The position numbers and the translations under genes were made by a program. Source: Halomonadaceae bacterium T82-2 (GTDB lineage Bacteria; Pseudomonadota; Gammaproteobacteria; Pseudomonadales; Halomonadaceae). Taken from it: a stretch of 59,215 bases of DNA. The notes under the pieces are model-generated. The model ran no database searches, was not told where the DNA came from, and worked only from the letters and a program-made list of their open reading frames with translations. Shown piece after piece: positions 45,188 to 53,086 of this stretch. The stretch spans positions 1-59,215 of the forward strand of contig LSBP01000020.1 in the NCBI GenBank assembly GCA_001577635.1. Direction: 5' to 3'. Within the stretch, counting starts at the first letter, position 1; every line of letters starts with the position of its first letter.

Positions 45188-46974
45188 GTCGATTCCTCCT
45201 TGTTGGCGAATGCCTGATAGGGGCGACCCTCGCCCTTGATGCCCCAGCGCAGGAACTCGATGAGATTCAGGCGCAGGCCGTGGACGACCCCGCCCATCAG
45301 CGCCAGCGCGAAGTTGAGGGCGTGGCCGAGCAGCAGGACCACCAGGAACAGCAGCGGGCCGGCGCCGGCCGCGGCGTGGCCCGCGTCGACGGCGAGCTGG
45401 TTGAAGGTGACCGCCAGCGAGGCGCTCGACAGCCCCAGGGCGAACAGGCGCATGTAGCTCAGCGCGTTGCCGAAGGCCTGCGACAGCCCGCCCAGCGAGA
45501 TCAGGCCGCCGCCCAGGCGCTGGGCGGCGTGGCGCCAGCCGTCGAACGGCGTCGCCCGCGAGAACAGCAGTACCAGCAGCGCGCCGCCGGCCATCAGGGC
45601 CAGCCAGGGCAGCCGCGGCGTCGCCAGCGCGCCCTGGGTGACGCGCCACAGCGCGAAGCCGCCGCCCAGCAGCAGGATCCAGCCGAGGTTGCCCAGCGCC
45701 AGCCGTCGCGGCTTGGCGTACCAGGCGGCCAGGGCGTTGGCGGCGATCAGGTGCAGCACGCCGATGGCGATAGACAGCGTCATCATGGCGCCGAAGTCGT
45801 CGATCGACAGCCACTGCAGGGCGGCGAGCGGCGACCCCGGCGGCGGAGCGAGGCCGAAGTAGCTGCCCAGCAGGATGCCGTAGAGCAGTGCGCCGCCGCT
45901 CATCGCCAGGCCCATGCTGCCCAGGCGGCGGCCGATGACGCTGCGCTTCCAGCGCCGCCGGGCCAGCCACACCAGGGCGCCGAAGGCCAGCGCATAGCCG
46001 GCGTCGGCGAGGATGATGGCGAAGAACAGCACGAACGAGACGTAGACCATCGCCGAGGGGTCGGCGCTGCGGTAGCCCGGCAGCTGGAAGAACTTCACCG
46101 CCTCCTCGCCGCCGGCCAGCCACTCGGGATTGTCGAGCAGCACCGGCGGTTCCTCGTCGGGGCGCGGCGCTCGCTCGCGCAGCGCCACGTCGCCGTCGCG
46201 GCACAGCGTCTTGAGCGTCGTCATCGCGCGGCGCGGCACCCAGGCGTCGAGCACGAACAATCGCCCGTCGTCGTCGCCCTCGCGCATCACCCGGCCCAGT
46301 TCGGCGTCGTCGGCGGCGCGGGCCAGCTGGTCGGCGAGGCTGGCGATCCAGCGGGTCAGCACGTAGCGTTCGGCATCGAGCTCCTCGAGCTCGCCGTGGG
46401 CGGCCTGCTCGAGGGCGCGGATATCGGTCAGCGAGCGCCCACCGGTGTGCGAGCGGGCGAACGGCACCTGCTCGGGCGTCGGCTCGTCGGCGGCGATCAC
46501 CACCAGGTAGAGGTTGCGGTGGTCGCGGTTGACGATCGCCCAGGGCAGCGCGATGGCGTCGATCGCCTCGCGGCGGCCGAGCGGCACCAGGTAGAGCCAC
46601 AGGCGGCGGCCGCCGAGCTCCTCGAGCGGCGGGAAGCGGAACTCGCCCCAGGGCGCCAGGGCGCGGCGGTGGCGGCGCAGCAGCGTCAGGCGGTCGACGA
46701 CGTCCTCGCGGCGGCGGCGGTTGGTGTGGATGGTCTCGAGCAGCTTTGCCAGCTCGGGCGTCTCGGCGGGGCGCTGCAGGCGGCGACGCAGCGGGCTGTC
46801 GAGCAGGTAGTCGAGGGCCGCGCGCAGCTCGAGGTGCTCGCGGCGGTCCTCCTCGACGGCCTCCCCGCGCATGATCACGTGGGCGACGCCCAGCGCCTGC
46901 AGGCGGCGCAGGATCTCGCGCTTGCGCTCGGCCAGGCCGATCAGGGTCACCCGCTGCATGGGGGCGATGCTCAT
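45175..46974 (-). CDS. ntpI: V/A-type ATPase subunit I (a-type stator)
   Basis: The 599-residue protein has a cytoplasmic N-terminal half with coiled coil (about 1-300) and a C-terminal membrane half with about seven helices (about 320-590). It begins SIAPMQRVTLIGLAERKREI and has the family's second-half helices with the conserved Arg (GHALNFALALMGGVVHGLRL, about 555-575) expected to face the c-ring ions. The gene overlaps subunit D at its start (ATGA) and the K gene at its end. It corresponds to NtpI/VatI. Confidence 0.9.
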   Translation of the reverse strand: MSIAPMQRVTLIGLAERKREILRRLQALGVAHVIMRGEAVEEDRREHLELRAALDYLLDSPLRRRLQRPAETPELAKLLETIHTNRRRREDVVDRLTLLRRHRRALAPWGEFRFPPLEELGGRRLWLYLVPLGRREAIDAIALPWAIVNRDHRNLYLVVIAADEPTPEQVPFARSHTGGRSLTDIRALEQAAHGELEELDAERYVLTRWIASLADQLARAADDAELGRVMREGDDDGRLFVLDAWVPRRAMTTLKTLCRDGDVALRERAPRPDEEPPVLLDNPEWLAGGEEAVKFFQLPGYRSADPSAMVYVSFVLFFAIILADAGYALAFGALVWLARRRWKRSVIGRRLGSMGLAMSGGALLYGILLGSYFGLAPPPGSPLAALQWLSIDDFGAMMTLSIAIGVLHLIAANALAAWYAKPRRLALGNLGWILLLGGGFALWRVTQGALATPRLPWLALMAGGALLVLLFSRATPFDGWRHAAQRLGGGLISLGGLSQAFGNALSYMRLFALGLSSASLAVTFNQLAVDAGHAAAGAGPLLFLVVLLLGHALNFALALMGGVVHGLRLNLIEFLRWGIKGEGRPYQAFANKEESTWIK

Positions 46975-47585
46975 CGCGTCGCCTCCCGCCCGCCGGCGGC
47001 GAGCTTGCGCTTGGCCAGCTTGGCACGGACCACCGCGGCGCGTTCCTGGTCGGCGAGGTACAGCTCGATGCGGGCGATGGCCTTCTCGACGCGCGGGATC
47101 ATCACCTTGGAGAACAGGTTGACGCGCTGGGTGACGGTGCGCACGGCGTCGTCGAGGCGCGCGAGCCGACGCGCCTCGACGCGGGTCTCGACCTCGAGGC
47201 GCAGGCGGGTCTCGAGGCGCTCGACCAGGGTGTCGATCCAGTGCGGCTGGACCAGCCGGTCGTAGGGCGTGCGTTCCAGGGTCAGCTCGGCCAGCGTCGG
47301 CAGGCTCACGCCGACGCGGTTCTCGCGGCCCAGGCGCAGCGTGGCCACCCGCACCAGCCTTTCCAGCGGAACGTCGGTATCGGCGAGCATCGGCAGCTCG
47401 CGGCCCACCGCGGCCTGCTGGCGCTCGGCACGCTCGCGCAGGGTCGCCAGGTGCTCGGCGCTCTGCTGGCGCTGGATCAGCAGGGTGCGCTGCTTCATCT
47501 CCAGCGCCGGCAGGTAGCGGCGGTAGAGCGTGCGCTGGCGCTCAAGACGACTCAGGGAGCTCTTGTTGAGGGCGGGTGTCTGCAT
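46971..47585 (-). CDS. ntpD: V/A-type ATPase subunit D (central shaft)
   Basis: The 204-residue protein is helical with long coiled-coil-forming ends. It has NKSSLSRLERQRTLYRRYLP (about 7-26) and the C-terminal VTQRVNLFSKVMIPRVEKAI (about 155-174), the conserved ends of NtpD/VatD. It rotates inside the A/B head and links to the membrane rotor. Its start lies within the last 44 bases of the B gene, so translation is coupled. It ends overlapping subunit I (ATGA). Confidence 0.9.
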   Translation of the reverse strand: MQTPALNKSSLSRLERQRTLYRRYLPALEMKQRTLLIQRQQSAEHLATLRERAERQQAAVGRELPMLADTDVPLERLVRVATLRLGRENRVGVSLPTLAELTLERTPYDRLVQPHWIDTLVERLETRLRLEVETRVEARRLARLDDAVRTVTQRVNLFSKVMIPRVEKAIARIELYLADQERAAVVRAKLAKRKLAAGGREATR

Positions 47586-48918
47586 GCTCGGGCCAGTAGG
47601 TTTCCTTGAGGGACTGCTTGATCACCACCTCGTCGGGCGTGAAGCACTCGGCGAGCAGTGCCCAGCAGGCATCCAGCGCCGCCTCCAGCGGCTGGCGCAC
47701 GTCGAGGCGCATGAAGCGCTCGCGGAAGGCGGCGGCGAAGCGCATCAGGCGGCGGTCGCGATCCGACAGCTCGAAGGCCATCGCCTGCTTCTGCTCGGCC
47801 TCCACGCCCTCGGCGTAGTAGCGGATCATGGCATTCATCAGCGCGCCGTGATCCTCGCGGGTCTGCTTGCCGATCACGTGCTGCTTGAGCCGCGACAGTG
47901 AGCCGAACGGATCGAGCATGCCGTCGTGGAGGTAGAACTGCCCCTCGGTGATGTAGCCGGTGTTGTCGGGCACCGGGTGGGTGACGTCGTTGCCCGGCAT
48001 GGTGGTCGCCGAGAGGATGGTCACCGAGCCGGCGCCGCGGAAGTCGCAGGCCTTCTCGTAGCGGCGCGCCAGCTGCGAGTAGAGATCGCCCATGTAGCCG
48101 CGGTTGGAGGGGATGTGCTCCATGGCGATGCCGATCTCCTTGAGGGCGTCGGCGAAGGCGGTCATGTCGGACATCAGCACCAGCACCCGCTTGCCCTCCT
48201 CGACCGCCAGGCGCTCGGCCACCGCCAGCGCCAGGTCGGGGATCAGGGTGCGCTCGACCACCGGGTCGGAGGCCAGGTTGGCGAACATCACGGTGCGCGA
48301 CAGCACGCCGGCGTCCTCGAAGGCCTGCCGGAAGGTGTGGAAGTCGTCGAAGATCAGCCCCAGCCCGGCGAACACCACCACGTCGGCGTCGGCCTGGATG
48401 CCGATGCGCGCCAGCAGGGCGTTGTAGGGCTCGCCGGGCACCGAGAAGATGGGGATCTTCTGGCTCTCCACCAGGCAGTTGAAGACGTCGATCATGGGGA
48501 TGTCGGTGCGGATCATGCGCGAGGCGAGGATCCGAGACATGGGATTGACGGTGGGCCCGGCGATGGCGATGCGGCGATCGTCGGCCAGCCTCGGGCCGCC
48601 GTCGATCGGACGGCCGGCACCGTCGAAGACCCGGCCGTAGATGTTCTCGGAGTAGATGGCGCGCAGCATCTCGCCGAGAAAGCGGATGCCGGCGCGGCTG
48701 GACAGGCCCTTTGTGCCGGCGAACACCTGCAGCGAGGCACTGTCGTGGGCCAGGCGCACCACCTGGGCCAGCGAGAAGGGGCGGCCGTCCTGCTCGATCA
48801 GCGCCAGCTCGCGGTTGCGCGGCATCAGCCCCATGCGCCGGGCGGCGGCCACGTCGATCTCGACGATGTCGCCGACGATCGCGGTGATGCCCTGAAACGA
48901 GGTGACGGTTTCCGCCAT
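47542..48918 (-). CDS. ntpB: V/A-type ATPase non-catalytic subunit B
   Basis: The 458-residue protein has the B-subunit fold: an N-terminal beta-barrel, the degenerate P-loop region FSVPGEPYNALLAR (about 162-175) where GxGxxGKT is not kept, and the central DMTAFADALKEIGIAMEHIP and GRVFDGAGRPIDGGP. This is the B subunit, which holds nucleotide without hydrolysis. It is the first gene of the operon here. The ATG at 48918 has GGAGG upstream. The long upstream region (48919-49262) contains a perfect FNR box at 49161-49176. Confidence 0.95.
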   Translation of the reverse strand: MAETVTSFQGITAIVGDIVEIDVAAARRMGLMPRNRELALIEQDGRPFSLAQVVRLAHDSASLQVFAGTKGLSSRAGIRFLGEMLRAIYSENIYGRVFDGAGRPIDGGPRLADDRRIAIAGPTVNPMSRILASRMIRTDIPMIDVFNCLVESQKIPIFSVPGEPYNALLARIGIQADADVVVFAGLGLIFDDFHTFRQAFEDAGVLSRTVMFANLASDPVVERTLIPDLALAVAERLAVEEGKRVLVLMSDMTAFADALKEIGIAMEHIPSNRGYMGDLYSQLARRYEKACDFRGAGSVTILSATTMPGNDVTHPVPDNTGYITEGQFYLHDGMLDPFGSLSRLKQHVIGKQTREDHGALMNAMIRYYAEGVEAEQKQAMAFELSDRDRRLMRFAAAFRERFMRLDVRQPLEAALDACWALLAECFTPDEVVIKQSLKETYWPEHADTRPQQELPESS

Positions 48919-49160
48919 GCGACGCCTCCTTCGGCGGCTCGGGCCGCCCCGGTTGACGAGGGTGGGCCGCGGCGCGCCCGGCACCGTCGTGGACCCGGGT
49001 CCAGCATACTGCGCTGCAGCGTAATCCCCAATCGTCGCGGATTCGCCGTCGCGAGCGGAAGGGGTTCATTTATCCGTCTGATTTTTCAGGGTTGCTTGCC
49101 GTGATTCAGGTGGGCGGCAAGGATTCGCTGCTGTCACTCAGCCCCATAAAACGCGCGAGT

Positions 49161-49176
49161 CTTGATATGGATCAAG
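49161..49176. promoter_or_regulatory. FNR/Anr-type box upstream of the V/A-type ATPase operon
   Basis: CTTGATATGGATCAAG is a perfect palindrome that fits the FNR/Anr/Dnr consensus TTGAT-N4-ATCAA. It lies about 243 bases upstream of the B subunit start and 87 bases downstream of the peroxiredoxin stop on the minus strand. No strong -10 is placed at the usual class II distance, so position and regulation need testing. The most likely target is the ATPase operon, because it is the next gene in the minus direction; nothing on the plus strand follows it. Confidence 0.7.
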
Positions 49177-49232
49177 CGTGGCAGGGCGGTGGCTCGAGGA
49201 ACGAGCTCAGGGGGGAGAGGCGGGAGCAACGA

Positions 49233-49256
49233 GGTCCCGGCCGGGCGGCCGGGACC
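49233..49256 (-). terminator. GC-rich stem-loop after the peroxiredoxin gene
   Basis: GGTCCCGGCC (49233-49242) pairs with GGCCGGGACC (49247-49256) around GGGC, a perfect 10-bp stem. It starts 7 bases after the stop of the peroxiredoxin gene on the minus strand. The U tract is missing, so it is a probable but not classical terminator. Confidence 0.5.
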
Positions 49257-49262
49257 GAGGGC

Positions 49263-49895
49263 TCACTTGTCGAGCTTGACCATGCGCAGGTAGGGCTTCT
49301 TCTCGTCCCAGCCCTGCGGGAAGCGCTGCTTGGCCTCCTCGTTGGACAGCGCCGGCACGATGATGCAGTCGTCGCCCTTGTTCCAGTTGACCGGCGTGGC
49401 GACCTTCTCGTTGTCGGTGAGCTGCAGGCTGTCGAGCACCCGCAGGATCTCCGCGAAGTTGCGGCCGGTGCTGGCCGGATAGGTGATGGTCAGCCGCACC
49501 TTCTTGGCCGGGTCGATGATGAACACGCTGCGCACCGTCAGGGTATCGTTGGCCTTGGGGTGGATCATGTCATAGAGCGTGCTCACCTTGCGGTCGGCAT
49601 CGGCCAGCAGCGGGAAGTTCAGGGCGTGCCCCTGGGTTTCCTGGATGTCGCCGGCCCAGGCCTTGTGGTCCTCGAGCGGGTCCACCGACAGGCCGATGGC
49701 CTTGGCGTTGCGCTTCTCGAATTCCGGCTTGAGCCGCGACACCTCGCCCAGCTCGGTGGTGCAGACCGGGGTGAAGTCCTTGGGATGCGAGAAGAGGATC
49801 ACCCAGTTGTCGCCGACCCACTCATGGAAATGAATGGTGCCTTCGGTACTTTCCTGCGTGAAATCCGGGGCGGTATCACCGAGATGCAGTGCCAT
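49263..49895 (-). CDS. Peroxiredoxin, 1-Cys (Prx6/AhpC-TSA) type
   Basis: The 210-residue protein has the peroxidatic cysteine Cys45 in FTPVCTTELG and the long C-terminal domain of the Prx6 type (about 160-210, CIIVP, KRFPQGW). No resolving cysteine is seen next to the catalytic domain; the second Cys is C181 in DDCIIVP. It reduces peroxides in the cytoplasm with a thiol or glutathione donor. The ATG at 49895 has AAGGAGG upstream. It stands alone, between an NlpC/P60 gene and the ATPase region. Confidence 0.93.
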   Translation of the reverse strand: MALHLGDTAPDFTQESTEGTIHFHEWVGDNWVILFSHPKDFTPVCTTELGEVSRLKPEFEKRNAKAIGLSVDPLEDHKAWAGDIQETQGHALNFPLLADADRKVSTLYDMIHPKANDTLTVRSVFIIDPAKKVRLTITYPASTGRNFAEILRVLDSLQLTDNEKVATPVNWNKGDDCIIVPALSNEEAKQRFPQGWDEKKPYLRMVKLDK

Positions 49896-50018
49896 ATCGA
49901 ACCTCCTTGGTTGGAACCGATGAGAAACATCGTGACTCGCTACTATGACATCGGGGCCCTTGGCGGGGGAAACAACCCCTCGGGCCAGGAAAAGCGCCGG
50001 ACGGCATGAAAACCGGCC

Positions 50019-50564
50019 TCAGGGCGCCGGCCCCGCCACACCGAGAAAATGCTCCTGCCAGTAGTCGATCTGCAGCGGCGTGGTGGTCACCTCGCGGCCG
50101 CGGCCCGGTGCGTGGATCATCCGGCCGCCGCCCAGATAGATGCCGACGTGAGTGGCGCGGGCCCCTGAGCCGAAGAATAGCAGGTCGCCGGGACGGGCGA
50201 CGTCGCGCGCCGGCAACGCCTCGTACTGCTGTTCGGCGGTGCGCGGCACCTGCAGGCCGGCGGCGCGGTAGGTCATCTGCACCAGCCCCGAGCAGTCCAC
50301 GCCCCGTGGCGATGCCCCGCCGAAGACGTAAGGCGTGCCCAGCGCCTGGCGGGCATTGGCAAGGATCATCGCCCGTTCGATGGACAGCGGCGCCGCCTGC
50401 CCGCCGCCGAGGTCGGCCGTCTGCAGCTGCGGCCCGGCGCATCCGGCGAGACCGAGCACGGCCAGCAGCAGAACGAGATACATGGCGGCGAAACGCCGGT
50501 GCGGCGAGGTGGCGACCCCGGGGTAAACGGCGGTGGCCGCGGACAACGGGGCGCAATACGGCAT
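50019..50564 (-). CDS. NlpC/P60 family cell-wall hydrolase, lipoprotein
   Basis: The 181-residue protein has an N-terminal signal with a lipobox LAGC (L-A-G-C42, in LVLLLAVLGLAGCAG) and a C-terminal NlpC/P60 domain with the catalytic Cys in GVDCSGLVQM (about 87-96) and His in HVGIYLGGGRMIHAPG (about 139-154). It probably cleaves the gamma-D-Glu to diamino acid bond in peptidoglycan stem peptides from the outer membrane side. The start is uncertain: ATG at 50564 has GGAG nine bases upstream, whereas ATG at 50483 gives a shorter, typical lipoprotein signal (154 residues). It is monocistronic and divergent from the ProX-like gene. Confidence 0.88.
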   Translation of the reverse strand: MPYCAPLSAATAVYPGVATSPHRRFAAMYLVLLLAVLGLAGCAGPQLQTADLGGGQAAPLSIERAMILANARQALGTPYVFGGASPRGVDCSGLVQMTYRAAGLQVPRTAEQQYEALPARDVARPGDLLFFGSGARATHVGIYLGGGRMIHAPGRGREVTTTPLQIDYWQEHFLGVAGPAP

Positions 50565-50648
50565 GCGGCGGACTCCGGGGGATTCTCGATGGGTTTTCGG
50601 TCAAGCCTAGCCGGAGGGGGCGCTGGCGGCCAGGTGATAAGTATGTGT

Positions 50649-50654
50649 TATAGT
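50649..50654 (+). promoter_or_regulatory. Extended -10 promoter element of the ProX/ChoX gene
   Basis: TATAGT at 50649-50654 is preceded by TGT, giving a TGn extended -10. No -35 is recognisable. The start point would be near 50661, about 33 bases before the ATG at 50694. Confidence 0.45.
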
Positions 50655-50693
50655 CATTCCTTCAAAGAATAATGATGCGTTAAGGAGTCAAGC

Positions 50694-51656
50694 ATGAAGT
50701 CATCCAGCCATACCGTTCACTGGCTTTCCGCCATCCTGGCCGTCGGCACACTCGGCGCCGGCAGCGCCGCGTTCGCCCAGGCGGACGACCCCGTGACCTT
50801 CGCTGTGCCGCCCTGGCCGGGCGTCACCGTCAAGACGGCACTGGCTACCCAGCTGCTCGACACCCTGGGCTATGCGTCCAAGCAGCAGCAACTGGGGACT
50901 ACCATCACCTATCAGGCGATGAACCAGAACGAGGTCGATGTCTTCCTCGCCGGCTGGCTGCCCGCCCAGCAGAGCATGTACGAGGCGGCGATGAAGAAGC
51001 AGACCCTCGTCGACCTGGGCAACAACGTCGACGGTGCCCGGATCGGCTTTGCGGTGCCCACCTACGTCTATGAGGCCGGCGTGACCTCCGCCGAGGATCT
51101 GAACGCACCGCAGAACGCCGAGCGCTTCGGGCGTACCGTGTACTCCATCGAGGCCGGTACCGGGATGAGCGATCAGCTCAACGCCGGCGCCGACAAGAAC
51201 CTCTACGGGCTGGGCGACTGGAAGCTTTCCGAGACCTCCACGCCGGGCATGCTGGGCGCCGCCAAGGCGGCCATGAACGAGCACCAGTGGATCGTCTTCG
51301 CCGGCTGGACGCCGCACTGGATGAACATCGAGTACGACATCACCTACCTGGACGACCCCAAGGACCTGTGGGGGCCGAACGGCGGGCGCAGTGACGTCAA
51401 GACCCTGGTGACCCAGGCGTTTGCCGACGCCAACCCCAACATCACCCGGCTGCTCGACCAGCTGGTGTTCACCGCCGACGATCAGAGCGCGATGATCCGC
51501 GGCTACGGCTACGAGGAGAAGCCCGCCGACAAGGTGGCGGTGGAGTGGATGCAGGCTCACCCGGCCAAGGTGAAAGGGTTTCTGGACGGTGTGACCACCG
51601 CCGATGGCAAGCCTGCCTGGCCGGCGGCCAAGGTGGCCTTCGACCTGGACGCCTGA
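50694..51656 (+). CDS. Glycine betaine/choline ABC substrate-binding protein (ProX/ChoX-like)
   Basis: The 320-residue protein has a Sec signal (about 1-29, AAFAQAD) and the OpuAC fold with several aromatic residues for quaternary amines: AVPPWPGVTVKT (about 36-47), VFLAGWLPAQQSMYEAAMKK (about 82-101) and FAGWTPHWMNIEYD (about 202-215). GW and PHW motifs build the aromatic cage that binds betaine or choline. No permease or ATPase gene is adjacent, so it must serve a transporter encoded elsewhere. AAGGAGTC precedes the ATG. A strong hairpin terminator follows. Osmotic regulation is expected but not visible. Confidence 0.87.
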   Translation: MKSSSHTVHWLSAILAVGTLGAGSAAFAQADDPVTFAVPPWPGVTVKTALATQLLDTLGYASKQQQLGTTITYQAMNQNEVDVFLAGWLPAQQSMYEAAMKKQTLVDLGNNVDGARIGFAVPTYVYEAGVTSAEDLNAPQNAERFGRTVYSIEAGTGMSDQLNAGADKNLYGLGDWKLSETSTPGMLGAAKAAMNEHQWIVFAGWTPHWMNIEYDITYLDDPKDLWGPNGGRSDVKTLVTQAFADANPNITRLLDQLVFTADDQSAMIRGYGYEEKPADKVAVEWMQAHPAKVKGFLDGVTTADGKPAWPAAKVAFDLDA

Positions 51657-51665
51657 TACGACGTA

Positions 51666-51698
51666 GGGACTGGTACCCGAGAAGGGACTGATACCCGA
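51666..51698. repeat. Imperfect 15-bp direct repeat after the ProX gene
   Basis: GGGACTGGTACCCGA (51666-51680) and GGGACTGATACCCGA (51684-51698) differ at one position and are separated by GAA. They lie between the ProX stop and its terminator. Each unit can form a short hairpin (GGGactgatACCC type). Confidence 0.7.
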
Positions 51699-51702
51699 CA
51701 TG

Positions 51703-51729
51703 ACGAGGCCGCCCATCGGGCGGCCTCGT
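51703..51729 (+). terminator. Hairpin terminator of the ProX/ChoX gene
   Basis: A perfect 12-bp stem (51703-51714 and 51718-51729) with loop ATC is followed by TCGTTG. It is 46 bases after the ProX stop and 29 bases before the stop of the convergent dioxygenase gene, so it may act in both directions. The U tract is short. Confidence 0.7.
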
Positions 51730-51757
51730 TCGTTGCAGGCGCGTCTGACGGGGCGGC

Positions 51758-52495
51758 TCAGGCGAAGGCGTAGGCGTCCATGGCCAGCGCGCCGTATTCC
51801 ACGCTGTGGTGCAGCCGCTCGGCCCGTCCTCCGGCGCCCATGGCCACCAGCAGCGGCAGGAAATGCTCGGGCGTGGGATGGTTGGCCAGTGCCTGGGGCG
51901 CGTGCTGCCAGTCGAGCAGGGCCTCGCGGTCGCCGGCGATCAGCCGCTCGTGGACCCAGTCGGTGAATTCATCGACCCACGCCGGTGTCGGTGCCTCGAG
52001 AGGCGCCATCGAGCGCAGGTCGTGGGTCAGGCTGCCGGAACCGATCACCAGCACGTCATCGTCACGCAGGGAGCCGAGCCGCTCGCCGAGCGCGGCCAGC
52101 TCGGCATTCGCTCGGCCCCTGGGCAGCGACAGCGATACCACCGGCACGTCCGCTTCGGGGAACATCAGCGACAGCGGCACCCAGGCGCCGTGATCCAGGC
52201 CGCGCTCCACCGGTGCGGCGCCGAGTTCGTGGGCCAGTCGTCCGGCCAGCACCGGGTCGCCCGGCGCCGGATAGTGGCGCTCGAACAGTTCGCGGGGGAA
52301 GCCGCCGAAATCATGGATCGTTTCGGGCTGTTCGCTGGTGCTGACCTGCAGTTCGCGGCTTTCCCAGTGAGCCGAGACGACCACCGCCGCGGTGGGGCGA
52401 AGCCGGCGGCCCAGTTCGCGCAGGAAATCGTGGGCCGGGGTGCGGGTCAGCGCCAGCATCGGCGAGCCGTGAGAGAGGAAGAGGCTGGGTAGCAT
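51758..52495 (-). CDS. DODA-type extradiol aromatic ring-opening dioxygenase (YgiD-like)
   Basis: The 245-residue protein of class III extradiol dioxygenases/LigB superfamily has metal-ligand histidines in LFLSHGSPMLAL (H9), VVSAHWESRE (H43) and the family's LPLLVAMGAG end, with catalytic His in HDLRSM and DHGAWVPL. It matches E. coli YgiD (4,5-DOPA dioxygenase) in length and order. It opens catechol-type rings; the natural substrate is unknown. It is followed on the same strand by the DoxX gene (upstream in transcription, 48 bases). A truncated relative is at 7734-7945. Confidence 0.9.
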   Translation of the reverse strand: MLPSLFLSHGSPMLALTRTPAHDFLRELGRRLRPTAAVVVSAHWESRELQVSTSEQPETIHDFGGFPRELFERHYPAPGDPVLAGRLAHELGAAPVERGLDHGAWVPLSLMFPEADVPVVSLSLPRGRANAELAALGERLGSLRDDDVLVIGSGSLTHDLRSMAPLEAPTPAWVDEFTDWVHERLIAGDREALLDWQHAPQALANHPTPEHFLPLLVAMGAGGRAERLHHSVEYGALAMDAYAFA

Positions 52496-52543
52496 GGTGG
52501 CGATCTCCGAATGGGTAGGCGCCGCCCGCAGGCGGCGCCGGGG

Positions 52544-52966
52544 TCAGGCGAAGCGCGGATGTAAGATCAGGCGGCCGCCGCCGAGCCCGGCCTGCACCAG
52601 CAGGGCAAGGGTCCAGAATACCGGGAATTCCCAGCCGCCGCCGTCGCTGGAAAACACCCAGCCGTTGCCGGCGTGTACCCAGGTGGCGCCGAGCAGCAGC
52701 GGAATCAGCGCCAGGCTGATCCAGCGCGTGTAGAGGCCCAGCAGCAGCGCCAGGCCGCCGCCCACTTCCGCCAGGATGGCCAGGTAGGCGAAGCTGCCGG
52801 GCAGTCCCAGCGACTCGAAATAGCCGACGGTGCCGGGCACCGTGAAGACGAACAGCTTGAGCAGGCCGTGGGCCAGGGTCATGGCCCCTAGCGCCACACG
52901 CAGCAGGGTGATGGCGGCGGGTTGCAGGGCGTCGAGCGGGGTCGAGGGGGCTGTATGGCGGGTCAT
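52544..52966 (-). CDS. DoxX family membrane protein
   Basis: The 140-residue protein has four membrane helices and the DoxX pattern TLLRVALGAMTLAHGLLKLF (about 20-39), GYFESLGLPGSFAYLAILAE (about 48-67) and ATWVHAGNGW. DoxX-type proteins act near redox enzymes such as thiosulfate:quinone oxidoreductase or with dioxygenases and pirins. It is transcribed upstream of the dioxygenase gene, 48 bases away, so the two likely form an operon. A LysR regulator gene lies upstream on the same strand. Confidence 0.88.
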   Translation of the reverse strand: MTRHTAPSTPLDALQPAAITLLRVALGAMTLAHGLLKLFVFTVPGTVGYFESLGLPGSFAYLAILAEVGGGLALLLGLYTRWISLALIPLLLGATWVHAGNGWVFSSDGGGWEFPVFWTLALLVQAGLGGGRLILHPRFA

Positions 52967-53086
52967 GAGAGGGGTCTCCGTCAGCGAGGGTTGCCGTGAA
53001 TGGCCTCACTCTATTCGCATGGACGGCGGAGATAATCTTCAGATCTGGCAAAGGACTGTTGCGCTATCAGCGACAGTTCCGCCACA

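Larger units (their letters stand above)
48919..49262. promoter_or_regulatory. 344-base region upstream of the V/A-type ATPase operon
   Basis: This region holds no gene. It contains the FNR-like palindrome (49161-49176), an inverted repeat CTTGCCG/CGGCAAG (49095-49101 and 49115-49121), a minus-strand -10-like GATAAA (49069-49074) and, next to the peroxiredoxin stop, a 10-bp stem-loop (49233-49256). The ATPase transcript is expected to begin within it. Confidence 0.5.

Noticed and set aside
45280-47265. Long plus-strand frame across subunits I and D of the ATPase
   Set aside because: The minus-strand genes are certain and the plus frame is Gln/Arg/Ala low-complexity only.
49095-49121. Terminator formed by CTTGCCG and CGGCAAG
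   Set aside because: The loop is 13 bases and no U tract follows on either strand; it is kept only as part of the described intergenic region.
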